Shown: positions 30,852-42,980 of the stretch, piece after piece
How the letters are laid out: the number at the start of each line of letters is the position of its first letter
Position numbering within the stretch: the first letter of the stretch is position 1
Assembly (NCBI RefSeq): GCF_014529535.1
Contig: NW_023503370.1
Coordinates: 1,632,552-1,696,551, forward strand
Length of the DNA stretch: 64,000 bases
Source of the DNA: Bradysia coprophila
Lineage: Eukaryota > Arthropoda > Insecta > Diptera > Sciaridae
Direction: 5' to 3'
Notes under the pieces: model-generated
Told to the model about the DNA's origin: nothing
Seen by the model: the letters and a program-made list of their open reading frames with translations, nothing else
The model's database searches: none
Translations under genes and position numbers: made by a program

Positions 30852-33800
30852 CTAAAGATCCGTTACCGGTCCTGTAACGGTAATCGAACTGGTTGTCAAC
30901 ATTTTCGGTGACTTCGTTTGAATATGTGACAAAGTTTGCAATTTACCTTGTGATTGCGATCCGTTTTCGGTTGATTTACGGCTATTGGCGGTCGACGGGC
31001 CATGGTCGAAAGTCTTTGGAACGGTGTCACCTTGGGACATCTTATTTTGTAGAGACTTGACGGTATGCTCGAGACTATAGAAACAAAACAGAAAATCAAT
31101 TTTCGATGCGGTGAATATTAATCGGATCGGTCAGACGCACTCTTGAATCTTTGAATCGGCTTTCTGTTTACTGTCCTTCATATCCTGCAGCTCCTGTCTC
31201 AGTTTCAATGTTTCCTTTTCCATCTGCATAATATCACTGTCGTTGGCTTCGCTTTCCGGTACGCAATACGCGCCTCCGTTGGCGTGACCATTTAAATGTA
31301 CATTTTCTAGATACCCAGGTACGTATTGCAATTTCTCTGCACTTCGGCTGTCATGCGGCAAGGGATTCAATGGCGACAAAATATCATTTTCATTCGCTGA
31401 CACTGGATGGTCAATGTTTAAATATCGCCTCGTATGCCGTTCGCCGGATCGTACAGATGAATGGGAAAAATCACGTTCGTTAAACGATGGTGAATGGTGT
31501 GGATAGGCAACATTTTGGCGGGATCCACTATTCAACACATGTGACAGTGCAGAACGCAACGATTTGATTTCGTCTTCCATTTTTAACATTCTGGCATTGG
31601 TTTCGTTTCGTTCAGCTCGCATTACATTGAATTGAATCTGGAAATTGGGGTGAGATTGTCGTTAGCATTTCACTTTCTCAAAATCTCGTCAATTTACCTT
31701 CATCTCCTCTAAATCACGGCACAACTTCATGTTAACATCGGTCGACCAAGATCGTTCATCGACAATAGCTCGAACACGGCTTAATAACGCATCTTCTCTG
31801 ACGCGAGCCGCTTCTTTTACCTCTCTAACAACATCTGTCATCATTCCCGGTGTGTACATACCTATTATAGATTAAAGATTTAGACAATTACCAACAGTAA
31901 TACAAGCAGGCCTGTCATGCTTGTTCCTAAAGATTTTCTAAAGTTGCATGCCAACAATCAATTTGCTAAGCTATGAACTAACACTTCAATAATGTAGAAC
32001 TCGAAATTACGACATGGTTTGTTGAAATATGTCAGCAAAGAGCTGTTGAAATCAATACTAAAACAATGACAATGTCAACAGTGAAATGCAATCCTAAAAT
32101 AATGTGTAAGTAGTAACAGCTGGTCTGTGTTTAATTGGTCACAAGTGTATTGTAGGCACAGTTGTTCGTTTCTACTTGACGCACGTGTACAACAACAACC
32201 CGAGAAACACAAACATAAAGTGTTGACCAGCTGATGCAAAATCAGCTGTAGTTGCTAGTTATGCTATTGAAGTACTATTTACACAGAGAAAAATCGGCAT
32301 AACAATAGTAGATTGAAGAACTCATTTCGTTCCAAACAAAATTGAAGTAAACTGAATTCGAGTCGATTTAGTTATTTTGATGGCTTGATAAACCTGTGCC
32401 CCACAGCATTTTGAGTCACTTAAAGACCACGGTTGAAAAATTACGCGTAATTTTTGCATAAGAAAAATATTTGTTCGACGATTGGCGCTAACAACGGTAG
32501 CCCAGTTTAGTGTATATCTAGGCCTTCACACGTCATAGAAAGTCCGACATGGTGTCAAGTAAAAAATGGAATTGAAAAATAAAATTTATTATTGAAAGGC
32601 CAGGCGTGCCAGAAAAGTTTAGCATTCGATAATTTGACTTGTCAGGCACGACAGGCCTTCCAGCAAAAAAATTATTTTTTCAATTGTATTCTTCATCTTC
32701 CTTTTGACATCAATTTCGATCTTCTGCGATGTGTGATGACCGAGACATACACACTAGGGCGACTGTCGTTAGCCCATCTTGACGACAAAAATAAGAGGAA
32801 CAGAATCGGATAGTGCAATCATATGGCGTAGGTTTCAAACCGTGGACTCATGAGGGACAGTTTGACTAAAATAATTAGTAACGAAAATTGGCAACTGCTT
32901 CACATAGATTTCATGAGCTGTCTCACATTATAGTTGTCATGGACTAGATCCTAGGCTAAAATTCCTGCTTTGACTACTCTGCAAACGCGTTCACTATTCC
33001 AGTTTAAATTTAATGTCTAAATTTAAGTGTACGTAGTAATTCATGAGGCAAAATTGAAAAAAAAACGCAGCTAAATTCACTCGTTAACTACGCTATCATT
33101 CCGAGGAACGAAACCATTTATAAGTAAAGATAAAAGGGAGTTTTGAAGCAGAGGAAAGCATGCGATGGATTAAAGCAAAATTCTAATTCTATTCTTTTCT
33201 TAAAGCTAATGAAAGACTCATAGACATGCCAGACGAATTACAATTAACAATTTTATTATTACCTGAATGATATGTGGGTGCTGGGCTATTAGTACCAAAA
33301 TAACCCATTGGTTGACTGTGTGTGCTAAGCCCACTGAGGCTTTCTCTACGGTGTCTTAAGCCCCAACTTGGTGCGTGTTTCAATGCTTGTATATCAACTT
33401 TAAATACAATAGAATAGACGGTATAAACAACCAATACGATCGTACAAAGACGCAAATTGAGGTTATGCGTGCGTATTAAAGTGTCGGACAAAAAATTAGA
33501 GTTTTTTTTAAAAGGAAAATTCATCAGTTAGGAAGTTGAAATTTAATGAGAATAGAGAGGTAGAAGGTGAGGTCTCTGGCTCAGAGCCAGAGAAATATTT
33601 TGTCCGTCACTTTGTAATTTTAACCTTTTAGAAACGGCAATCATAACAAAACTTCTTTCCTTCAAAGTATTTCGTAGGTCAAACCTAACCATTCCGCTGT
33701 AAAAGAGAACACTAACCAGAGCTCATTGCTCATTCTTGTCATTGTTATCGATACTACATGTTTAGCCGTTTCTATAAGGTTACCAAAAGGAAAGCGAAAT

Positions 33801-36800
33801 GAAGAGTAGAAAAGTGTGCGAGACGAGAAATCAACAAGGATAACACAAAAAAAAACAACAACAAAATTGAACCGTTTCAACTCACCCATATTTTCATGAA
33901 GATTTCGACAAATTTTCGAATTCGTTTCGTGCAAAATGTGAATCTGTTCCAGTAATGTCTTGAACAATTTGCTGTTATCACCTTTCGTCGATGTGTGCTT
34001 TTGCGAATTTTCTTCACTATTCGGTGAATCGTTATCAGAGTTACCGGCCAAACAGGGATCGCTAAATCTGAATTATGGAAAGGGAAATTTGATTTTGTGC
34101 GCATTTTGACGATGACAAGTTAACAGAGAAATGATAAGCGGTGCTGCTTATAGTTTCTCTGCAAATTAGAAGAATGAAAATGTTCCCACCTTCGTTGTTC
34201 CATTCCATCTAAAAGTTCGTTCGAATCGGAGCGTTGATTTAAGTTGTTCAAATTGACAACGGGCGGTAGACTTGCGAAATCGGAATGATTGTTGAACGTT
34301 GGTCTGCCAAATGGTGTACTGGACGTTGAAGGATGTTGATACGGTTGTGTACTTGGCATCATATACTAAGATTTATATCTCTCGATTAGCATTTTCTTTT
34401 GGTTGATTTAAACATTTTCCGGTTACCTTTAAATAACGACTATGCATCTGATCAGGTACAAATGGTTTATTTCCATGAGAATTTCCTCCGCTAACATTCG
34501 GCGGAACATAGCCGTCCGCGTTAAAATTGCTAAAACTGTTTCGAAACGAGCTCTCCAGCCATTCATCTAAATTATAGTTTTTCATATTGGCGCCGGTGTA
34601 TGCATTATTTGCCGAAGCTGATGATGTGTTTTTCGATTTCTTTCGCTTGACGTCATTCGCTGAAAATGATGAATTAATTCTTTCAATTACCGTCACAGAT
34701 GTAAGCAAACACTGAATTTCTAATTAATTCGAAACATTTTCAATCAAAATGTATTTTGCTGTGGAAGATAATTATATAGATCGACGGAGAGTGTCTTTCA
34801 TTGCTTAAACTTTTAATAGCAGTTAAAGTACTAGCGATTGTGAAAGGTTAGGTCGTCAATTTTTTCAAAATTCAAGCTGTACCTGGTTTAGCATATCGGA
34901 CCTGATCTTATAAAACCTGTACCGGTCATGAAAAGTTTCAGATTTTTCACACAAATTCCGAGAAAAATACAAATTGGGACCGACAATCAAAACACATTGG
35001 TTCATCCACAGCAGTCAGGTATCATACATCTTCGGCGCCTCTGAGAAGACCACACTAGAATTTCAATTCTTATCAGATTCGTCTTTTTTGTCACGATATG
35101 AGAGATGTGAATCTGTTTTCTCGATAAAGGGCCATCCAGGGACGTTGAATTTCCCACACGAATTCGAACGGATTGACCATGTTTAGGCTTTGAGACTAAG
35201 TGCGGACATGGGGTAGGTCGTGCAAAATAACAAAAATTGTGGATGAACGCGATCATTTAACCTGTCACAGACGGCAAGCATAGTAACAGTTTTACTATCT
35301 GATCTATTACTTCATTTGATCGAAGATTTTCCCGATTGATTTCAAAAATCTTTTACTTCATTTGTTTTGAACATGCTTTTTGCTATATAAGACCTCTTTA
35401 GTCAGAGCTTGTCGTTTATTATTACTGTCGTTGTCGATAAGAGATGACAGCCGGGTGTAACAGGTTAAATCGGTGTTTCAATCAAAAATTAAAAATATTA
35501 CGCGATCTCGATCTGGGGCGACAACAAGACATCGAAATGGTTGAAAGTAAAAAATAGACGCAATGACAAATAAATCATTTTCAATTTCCTTCAGTCCAAA
35601 AAAAAAATATGTTAAAATAGATTAGAATCGCTCTTATCACATAAATACGTTACGTTCACACAAGTTTCATTTGTTATCTTATCGTCATTATGTCGCTGAC
35701 ATTTCTGCAAAACTATTTCTCGTGATCACAATAGAATAGCAGTAACGCAACAAACACAAGACCAAAATCGTCAGGGGGGGAAAACGCAAATGTTAGCCTC
35801 AAAATTGTTTTTTCGTTTTACTAATTTGAAAACAAATTTTCCATTTTTTATTTATTTCGTTTGTTCGAAGGGTTGTTTTGTTAGCTTAACAATAGCAGCA
35901 GAATGATATGTTATATCAAACAACCGAATTAAATATATCATAATTCAAAAATACTTACATTTACTTCGGTTTGCATTGTCTCCATCAGTATAGCGTGCAG
36001 AACTGCCATTCAAATATGGATCTTGTGTTGATGTTTTTGTTTTTTGTTGTGACTCATTTACAGATTGGTTGGTTTGCGGCGAAACCCTAAAAGAATAGTT
36101 TTTCGTTTTTTTTTTTTCAATATTTGCACATATGCTACGTCTGTATAATAGAAGAAAATATCGATTTTGGGTTCGTTAAATATACGTTGTATACGACGTA
36201 AGGTGTATTAGTAATGTATATAGTGAATGGAAACTTAGTTGTAATATTAGCTGGTAATCGGATATTATTTTTGCAACACGTAGCCTATCAATTAAAAGTT
36301 CTTGTTTCGATGACACAGATTCATCGGTAGAAACTGGTATTAATTTTCGCTCAATGTTTTGATACAAGATCAAGATCAAAATGGAGTCAGGATATTGTTC
36401 TTCCATTCGCAAAAAAAATGTCCGCTCCGGATGCTGACGACTACATGTCCAGTCCGGAATCTGACGACTAAGTAATTTTCTTAAAGTCCAGTATGCGCTC
36501 CACCACCCTAAATTTTGAAGTAGACAAGCAACTGAGACAGCTTTCTCAATGGTGTTTAGGTAGGTGTATTGTGACCGGCTTGCGCGATATCGAATCTTGG
36601 AGTCACATAATCTTAAAAGAAAACATTTTCTGAAAGAACTGAATACCAAAACTTACAGCATTTCAGCAGGCCGTTGACATTATTGCCGAACAATTTATTC
36701 CCACATTATACTAATCATATTTTGAAATGATCATACGACGCCTCATCATTAAAAAAAAAACTTTAATTCAATTTGTCGTAATGCACTCATATCATCAGTG

Positions 36801-38840
36801 TCTCGAATTACGATTTGTCATCGCAGTGGTAATTAAAGCAAATGACAATCAATTATTCTTCCAGATCAATAATAATAATTATAGCAACGTAAGGTCTGCA
36901 GTCTTGATATAATCATTATCTAATTATCATTTGTATCGCTTCCATCCATTCAGTTTCTCGTTTGAATTGAAAGCACGAGGTGAATTTTGATTTAACTTCA
37001 CGGCTGAGAAACTTTACCTTGTGTCTTTTAGTGAAATACCTTACGTTTCAGCGGGACAAATAATGGAAATGAGTTGGTTTCCTACACCACTTCTCATATG
37101 TAATGTGAAATAAGTGATTGCAAAGTGCACATTTAATTTTTGTTTATTTGCGCTGCATTGGCTGATGTAGGTAAAAGTATTATATGTTACGTTGTAAGGA
37201 TAGATCACGTTAGGAAACCTGAAACTAAGAAAAACGATGAGGTTCCTGGTCAGGTTAACTGAACTGAAACAGGTGAATCAGAACCTGATCGTTCTGATGC
37301 TGAGAAAACAGAGCACAAGGACTTAATGGTTTACCAATACCTTCAAAGATATTATCACGGTCAAGCTATGTTACTGAATGGAATCGGCCATTATACGCGC
37401 AAAATTGGACTTTTACGATCGGTTCGATTATGATGGTAAAATTGAATTGGTTCTGTGTTTGGTCTGAGGATAATTTCGAAACGAGCAAATGAAATTTGTC
37501 ATTGGTTTGTATTGCGTGAGAGTCTTCCAAATTGGTCTTGATTCGACGAAGACAACGTTTTTCTGCCAAGATTTATTATTGTCATGAATAGATAGAAGTT
37601 TTAATTGGAAAAAAGTCATTATTCTTCAGATACATTCATGAGTCACGACATTCTTTGGTCCGCTACAACTATACATGCTACCTAACCCATTAACTATTAC
37701 ACATATTTTTCATTGTCGCCTCTTATATGCGACAAAACAGACATGTATACAACAGAACAACAGAAATTGTGGATATGGTAAAATATCAAAGTGCAAAAAT
37801 GTTAAGTAAACAAGAGAAACACCTTCGTTTGTTGCGAATATTATATCACGCTGGCTGAGCCAAGCGTTATAATAACTTTTTATCAAAATGCGATATCCCA
37901 TGATGCAGACATTTATCTATATTTTGAGTAAAAACGACACTCTAATCTCTAATCCAACATCTAAAATATTACCAACGTCCTTGAATTCAAAATAGAAAAC
38001 AAAAATTATAATGCGTTCCATACCAACTAGCGGCTTATGAAATTTTACAAAAATATCAAATTCAATTTTACGTTGTCACGTTGAGAGCTCAGCATTGCTT
38101 GTTGAGACAGTAGGTTTTAGTGAGAGGAACTTTTAAATGTTGATGAAATTTGAGAATTACGGTAAACACCAACTTTAGGTCGTTCTTCGATGTAAAGAAA
38201 CACTTTGAAAACGAGCTGCAATCAAACGCAGATTTTGGTTTTGTCAAGTTGAATTTTCGTTTCCGGATAATACTCGTTACATGCTACTACTTCTCCAATT
38301 AAATCAATTCATTTCTGATGATATTTAAAAGAAAAACTCTTCAACGAGAACAATTTGTACGATCCGGATCTTCCAATTATATTCCAAAAATTTGTTATAC
38401 TTGACTTGACCAGGTTTTCGATAGGTAATCAAAGTTTTAGATCGCACACATTATGCGTTCTAAAGTCTTTTTTTTTAAAGAATCAGATTCGAATTAATTG
38501 AATTGTTGAAGTAGTAGCATAACCAACGTTAATTATGAGAACATCAGCCACCGGTTCAAAACATTTCGCTGCATCTGCAGTATTGTCGGTAATGATCCAA
38601 AAGGTATTGTACCGTTATTGCACAGTTTATGGCAAATTCAACCTAACCAAAACAAACAAAAAATCGACCTTAGTCGTTCGAACAGTGTCACAGACGTACT
38701 ATACGAAAATGGCTGAACGTGAACATGCAAATGACCTTTCCATTTAATTTATCGCACACGATGAATTTTATCAATTTTTTAGTGGTAAACCATGAAAGAG
38801 AGAGAAACGAAATAATTTCAAAATCTACTTACGGATCCAT
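30852..38840 (-). CDS. Coiled-coil protein, family not identified, nine exons
   Basis: Minus-strand exons: 38840-38833 (ATGGATCC only), 36086-35959, 34659-34427, 34365-34190, 34067-33886, 33397-33263, 31861-31698, 31637-31141, 31074-30852. Every junction matches in phase and the sum is 1746 nt, giving 581 residues. The N-terminal half is low-complexity and polar (Asn/Ser/Gln), with a Lys/Arg cluster VKRKKSKN that could be nuclear-localising. RRFSDP (about 181-186) and RHRRESLSG (about 257-264) look like basophilic-kinase or 14-3-3 sites. Short helical segments (KLFKTLLEQIHILHETNSK, then VVREVKEAARVRED to about 379) and a second heptad stretch (about 479-520) predict coiled coils. There is no transmembrane segment or enzyme motif. 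A cytoskeletal or scaffold role is a guess. The regular splicing and phase agreement make the gene model strong even though the family is unknown. Confidence 0.75.
35261..35464. mobile_element. MITE with CCTGTYACA termini and TTAA duplication
   Basis: It lies in an intron of the coiled-coil gene. The left end CCTGTCACAGACGGC is an inverted match to the right end GCCGGGTGTAACAGG. TTAA flanks both sides (35257-35260 and 35465-35468). At 204 bp with no coding capacity it fits a piggyBac-type non-autonomous element. Internal words such as AAAAATCTTTTACTTCATT recur near 63868. Confidence 0.75.
36176..36649 (-). other. Unassigned 157-codon open frame inside an intron
   Basis: This is a continuous minus-strand frame in the first coding intron of the coiled-coil gene. 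I see no conserved motif, signal peptide or splice partner. It may be a decayed mobile-element fragment or chance. Confidence 0.2.
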
Positions 38841-39724
38841 TGCGCGTCAATTTGTCGATACTTAATGTGCTGACGGGAGAACTGGATATCAACGGTCTAC
38901 AGGGTATGAATATGCAAATAATTCGTCGGGAAAATTATAATATTGGCTCCAGCAGGCCAATGGAACAATGCAGAAATCAAGTTTATGTTCACCAGTTTTA
39001 ATTTATGCAAATTAGAAATGGGGGCGTAGTTTAGCGCACACCGTAACGCAAATAAATAACTCTTGAAAAATTGCACAACACCCAAAACAAAACAATTTAC
39101 AAAAAAAAGTCTACTCAATATAGCCAAACATCACACGGTTTATTGTTTATTGTGTGTCGTAGGTTTTTCTTTTACCAACAGTCTGTTTGCATAACATAAT
39201 CATTATAATTATAAACAAAATCGCGATACAAAATCACTGGACATTGCAGTTTAAGTCAAATCTAATTTGTGTCAATTTTAATGCATTTATTCGCATAGAC
39301 GAACGGTTAACATTATCTCTGGATCTTGATGAACTCTCTCACGACACTGAACAACAGGAGATTTATTGAATTAAATGCTTTTAAATGAAAATAAACAATA
39401 CACACGACGTAGTGTAGATCGACTGAATCGTGATATGAAAAAAAAGTTACATGCCCGAATGTCAGAATATTCACCACTCTCACATTTTATGACCATGGTC
39501 TTTTCACAAAAACAGTGTTGACAAACAATTCTCTTGTGGTAGCTATGCTTCACTATATGAAAGTATACTCTGTAGGCTCTGTCCCAACCATAAAAATACG
39601 ATCTATAAATGAATGTGTTCGGAACTTGACAGTAGAGTTCCGATTATATCGGATTAAATTCAGAACTTGTCTTGTCAGGTAGGCATTGCGAGGCATTGTC
39701 TAATGTCAAAATTTGTATGGAGCG

Positions 39725-39815
39725 GAGGAAATAGCGATTTTATATAAACAAACTCATCTATGAATGAAAATCATTGAAAGGTGAGTTTTTCTTCGTATGA
39801 GATCGCTATTTCCTC
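39725..39815. repeat. Hairpin, about 35-bp arms
   Basis: GAGGAAATAGCGATTTTATA reads outward to its reverse complement ending GATCGCTATTTCCTC, with AAACTCA/TGAGTTT nearer the loop. It sits inside a block where CAAAATTTGTATG and CCATACCTA words recur in both orientations (39675-40255). Confidence 0.65.
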
Positions 39816-40027
39816 AGGTTTGTATGGACAGACCATACCTACCTGGGTTGTACTTTGATTGGCTAAACTCTTCTTCGTAGTCAAGTTGCGCAACTAGTTA
39901 TATAATATATTACACCATTTTGTAATAACCAGGTTTCTAAAATTTAAAAAATTGTCTTTAAACATGGTTATTGCAAAATGCTGCTGTAATGTTAAGTCAT
40001 CCTTTCTGTTGTTTGTTAACTATATCG

Positions 40028-40127
40028 TTTCAACCAGTGCCTATATTCGCGAAAATTCTCAAATTTTCCCAAAAAGCTTTTTGTGAAAATTTGAGAAAAT
40101 TCGTGAAAATATTTTCTGGTTACAACC
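40028..40127. repeat. Palindrome of about 100 bp
   Basis: The centre is AAAAAGCTTTTT. The arms read TTCGCGAAAATTCTCAAATTTTC against GAAAATTTGAGAAAATTCGTGAA, and the outer parts read CAACCAGTGCC against the complement of TGGTTACAACC. Confidence 0.7.
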
Positions 40128-41186
40128 GATAGAAATCTTTAACGGTACCTTAAACGCAATGAAAGTACAAACCAGGTTTGGTCCATACAAACCGGAGTAA
40201 GTAGCTACATACAAATTTTGACGTTAGACCATACCTATAGACCATACTTGCATTGCTTGAAAGGACGAGGAAAATTCATAAGACTTAAAATATTCTACAA
40301 AATGCTTGAAATAGTATGTTACATAGAATGGCGTGTTTCATACCGCCACGATGATGCAGTGAATTTTCTTTTTACGTAAAATCATCAGAAGTAGTGTGCT
40401 CCCGCGTATCTATTAAATTGGTGATGTACGGACCTCCCCAAAGTTTACAGCCGTGCAGTATGTGATTTGAATGTGTGCATGACTCGCTTACTTGGCCCAT
40501 TGTGCACCATACTTTATAGCGACAGCTTTTGATACATAAACATTGAATTTTGGGCACAGGAAACAAGGATATTGTAGGAGCTCGTACAAAAATTGTATTT
40601 CATTCACTCACGTTACCTTTTTTCGCTCAGTTAATACTGTCAAAGTTAACTGTGAGGTTAGATTCTCCACAGCCGATTTTGTCCGTGAAGAATTACTTGT
40701 CAGTGAAACTTGGCATTTCTGATGTAAAAAAGTTTTCGATTTTCGTATTGATGAAAAATATTTTTTTTTGAGTGATGACATTGTGTTTAAATAGTGAAAA
40801 AAAAATACAATTTCGGTACGCGACCTAGTGGACTAAATGAATGTTGAGTTGACATAATTCGAAGAACTATACTGACACAGTAGTGATAATAAAGTACTAT
40901 AATAAACACTCTAAAGACTCTCTTTCACAAAATCTAAATAAACAATTTACACGTGAACAAGAGCTACAGTCAACATCATTGTCATCCGCATACTTACAGC
41001 GAAACATACTAATCTACAGAAGATCTAACATTGATATGGAAACCAGTCCATTTTGTTTTTCACCACACCGACAACACTGCCCATGAAACATATTTTCCAA
41101 AAATAAAAAATTGTCGTTCCTGTCAAAAAATTTTCACAAGAAGGAAATTGTGTTTTCTTTGTCATCAGTAGCGTTCACAATTAAAA

Positions 41187-42980
41187 ATGGCCAAAAATAC
41201 TTCCACGGTCTATTTGGGATTTGAAGATGAGCCAATTACCGAGAAAAATAAGTCGCTGGTTGATTTTATGACAAACAAAGTCGGTGGACAACCGGTAATG
41301 CTTAAAATTATTTCATTATTCCTACACCAAACATATTGCAGTCTCGTTGAAGTGATTTTCTTGTAACCAAATTTTCCTTTTTAAATTTGATTATGTTCCA
41401 ATTAGTGTGCGCTATGAGTGAAAGTTGAATTAAATTTCGTTTTTCTTTTCACTCAAAAGGTTTGGCCCAGCAATGATCTATCAATTGCAATACCACCATG
41501 TCCAATTTGTGGATTGAAACGTCCATTGATTTTTCAAATTTACGCACCTCTAGAACATTCTCCATTCCATCGGACCCTGTACATATTTTCGTGCAGTCAA
41601 GCAAACTGTTCCAATCAATCGAAGAGCTGGCTATGCCTTCGAGTCCAACAGTTGGAAAAAGTTTCAGACAAAGACACTGCAAACATTCGACAAACTATCG
41701 TACCGAACATAAATTGGTGCAGCGATGCAAATGATTGGGGGGAACCGGACGATATGTACAACAGTGATGCGGATAATTGCAACGAACAGAACGGAAATAT
41801 CATTAAGAATGATAACAGGTTGGAACTAATGAGTGACAATGTGTGGCTCGATGTTTTATTGATGGGAGAATGTTTTCTAATAGGCTGTCGGATGAAGATG
41901 ATGAAAGTAATTCCATGGAGAGCGATCCTATTCCGGCATTTGGAAATCTTCAAGTGGACGACAAGAATGCCAACTGTGGTGCTCAAGGTAAGTGGACGGA
42001 CAAGTCCTTTAATTCAAACCTTTCATTCTCTTCTTATCTTGGAAGAATATCTAAACTGCCCCGGTGTTTTGCACCTCGTCATTGATTGAATTTTATTATA
42101 AGAAAGTTGGACAAACCAATAGTCTACCTGAAACTAGCTTAGATATTAAGACCAAAATTCTTTTCCAAGGTGGTGCAATTGGTCGAATTCATTCTCCAAA
42201 CGCATCAGCTGAAATCGAAGGAGAAGAATCTGAACTGGTTTCCATTGACACACCTTTAGCTCCGCAAAGAGACTTAATTGCACTGTTAAAACAAACCACT
42301 GCTGTTCCTATCGATCAATCGAAAATCGCTTTGCGCAGCTTCTTCGTTGCTGTGGACGAAGAGCGATTTCAGAGTTCCAATACTCATGCAGACCATGTGC
42401 GAGAATTGATGGATCGTTATCAAGGCCAAGATGAAAGTAAGTTTTGCATTGGAATTCATGGCGAATGAGAGATTCTAAGGACTTTGTCCGGTCTTTTTTG
42501 TAGAATTGAAAACTAGTCCGAGTAGTCCTGTGAACGTAGCGTCAGGCGGTGGAGGTGATGAATCGGAGGAAAAATACGAGAAAGGCATTCCAAAGCATGG
42601 TGATCTAATGTTCCACAATTTTCTAGTTACAATACAGGAGAATGCCGGACAAATAATTCGGTAAATTGAAATATTGATTTCACTTCGATAAACGATTCGA
42701 ATCAAATCCGTTTGGTTGTAGATATTCCCGCGATTCTCTGCCGCTGCTTATAGCTCCTCTATCGGACATTAATCTCCCAACGAAATGTCAAAATTGTGGC
42801 CACGAGCTGATCTGTGAAATGCAATTGCTGCCAAGTATAATACCAAAATTACAGTTCATAAACGGCGATCCGGTCCCAATCGAATTCGGCAATGTGCTAA
42901 TATTTACGTGCGTGCAAAGTTGCTGGGATACACCGGATAAGATGCGCGTAGAGCATGTGGTTGTACAGGTTGAAGGATAA
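41187..42980 (+). CDS. trus: Programmed cell death 2-like protein (toys are us)
   Basis: Six exons (41187-41294, 41460-41818, 41884-41987, 42107-42436, 42504-42660, 42722-42980) sum to 1317 nt, 438 residues. PDCD2-family proteins are cytosolic chaperone or export adaptors for ribosomal protein uS5 and pre-40S particles; Drosophila trus is the PDCD2L member. The N-terminal half has VYLGFEDEPI, the WP motif (VWPSND), a zinc-binding CPICG with CSQANC, and SPFHRTLYIFSC. The PDCD2_C domain includes YEKGIPKHGDLMFHNF, CQNCGHELICE, VEFG-like PIEFGNVLIFTC and SCW. The middle is acidic. The third intron ends at an A-rich acceptor (AAGAAAG, 42106), the only one that keeps the frame, so that junction is the least secure. 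The second intron is only 65 bp. Confidence 0.93.

Larger units (their letters stand above)
38897..41186. other. Intergenic between the coiled-coil gene and trus
   Basis: It probably includes 5' untranslated sequence of the coiled-coil gene (an acceptor-like CCCTGTAG reads into 38896). A composite repeat block with two hairpins occupies 39675-40255. A cysteine-rich minus-strand frame (40372-40566) has no splice or family support. Confidence 0.5.

Noticed and set aside
40372-40566. A cysteine-rich 64-codon minus-strand frame
   Set aside because: The Cys spacing fits no finger or toxin-like fold I know, and no signal peptide or exon partner is visible.
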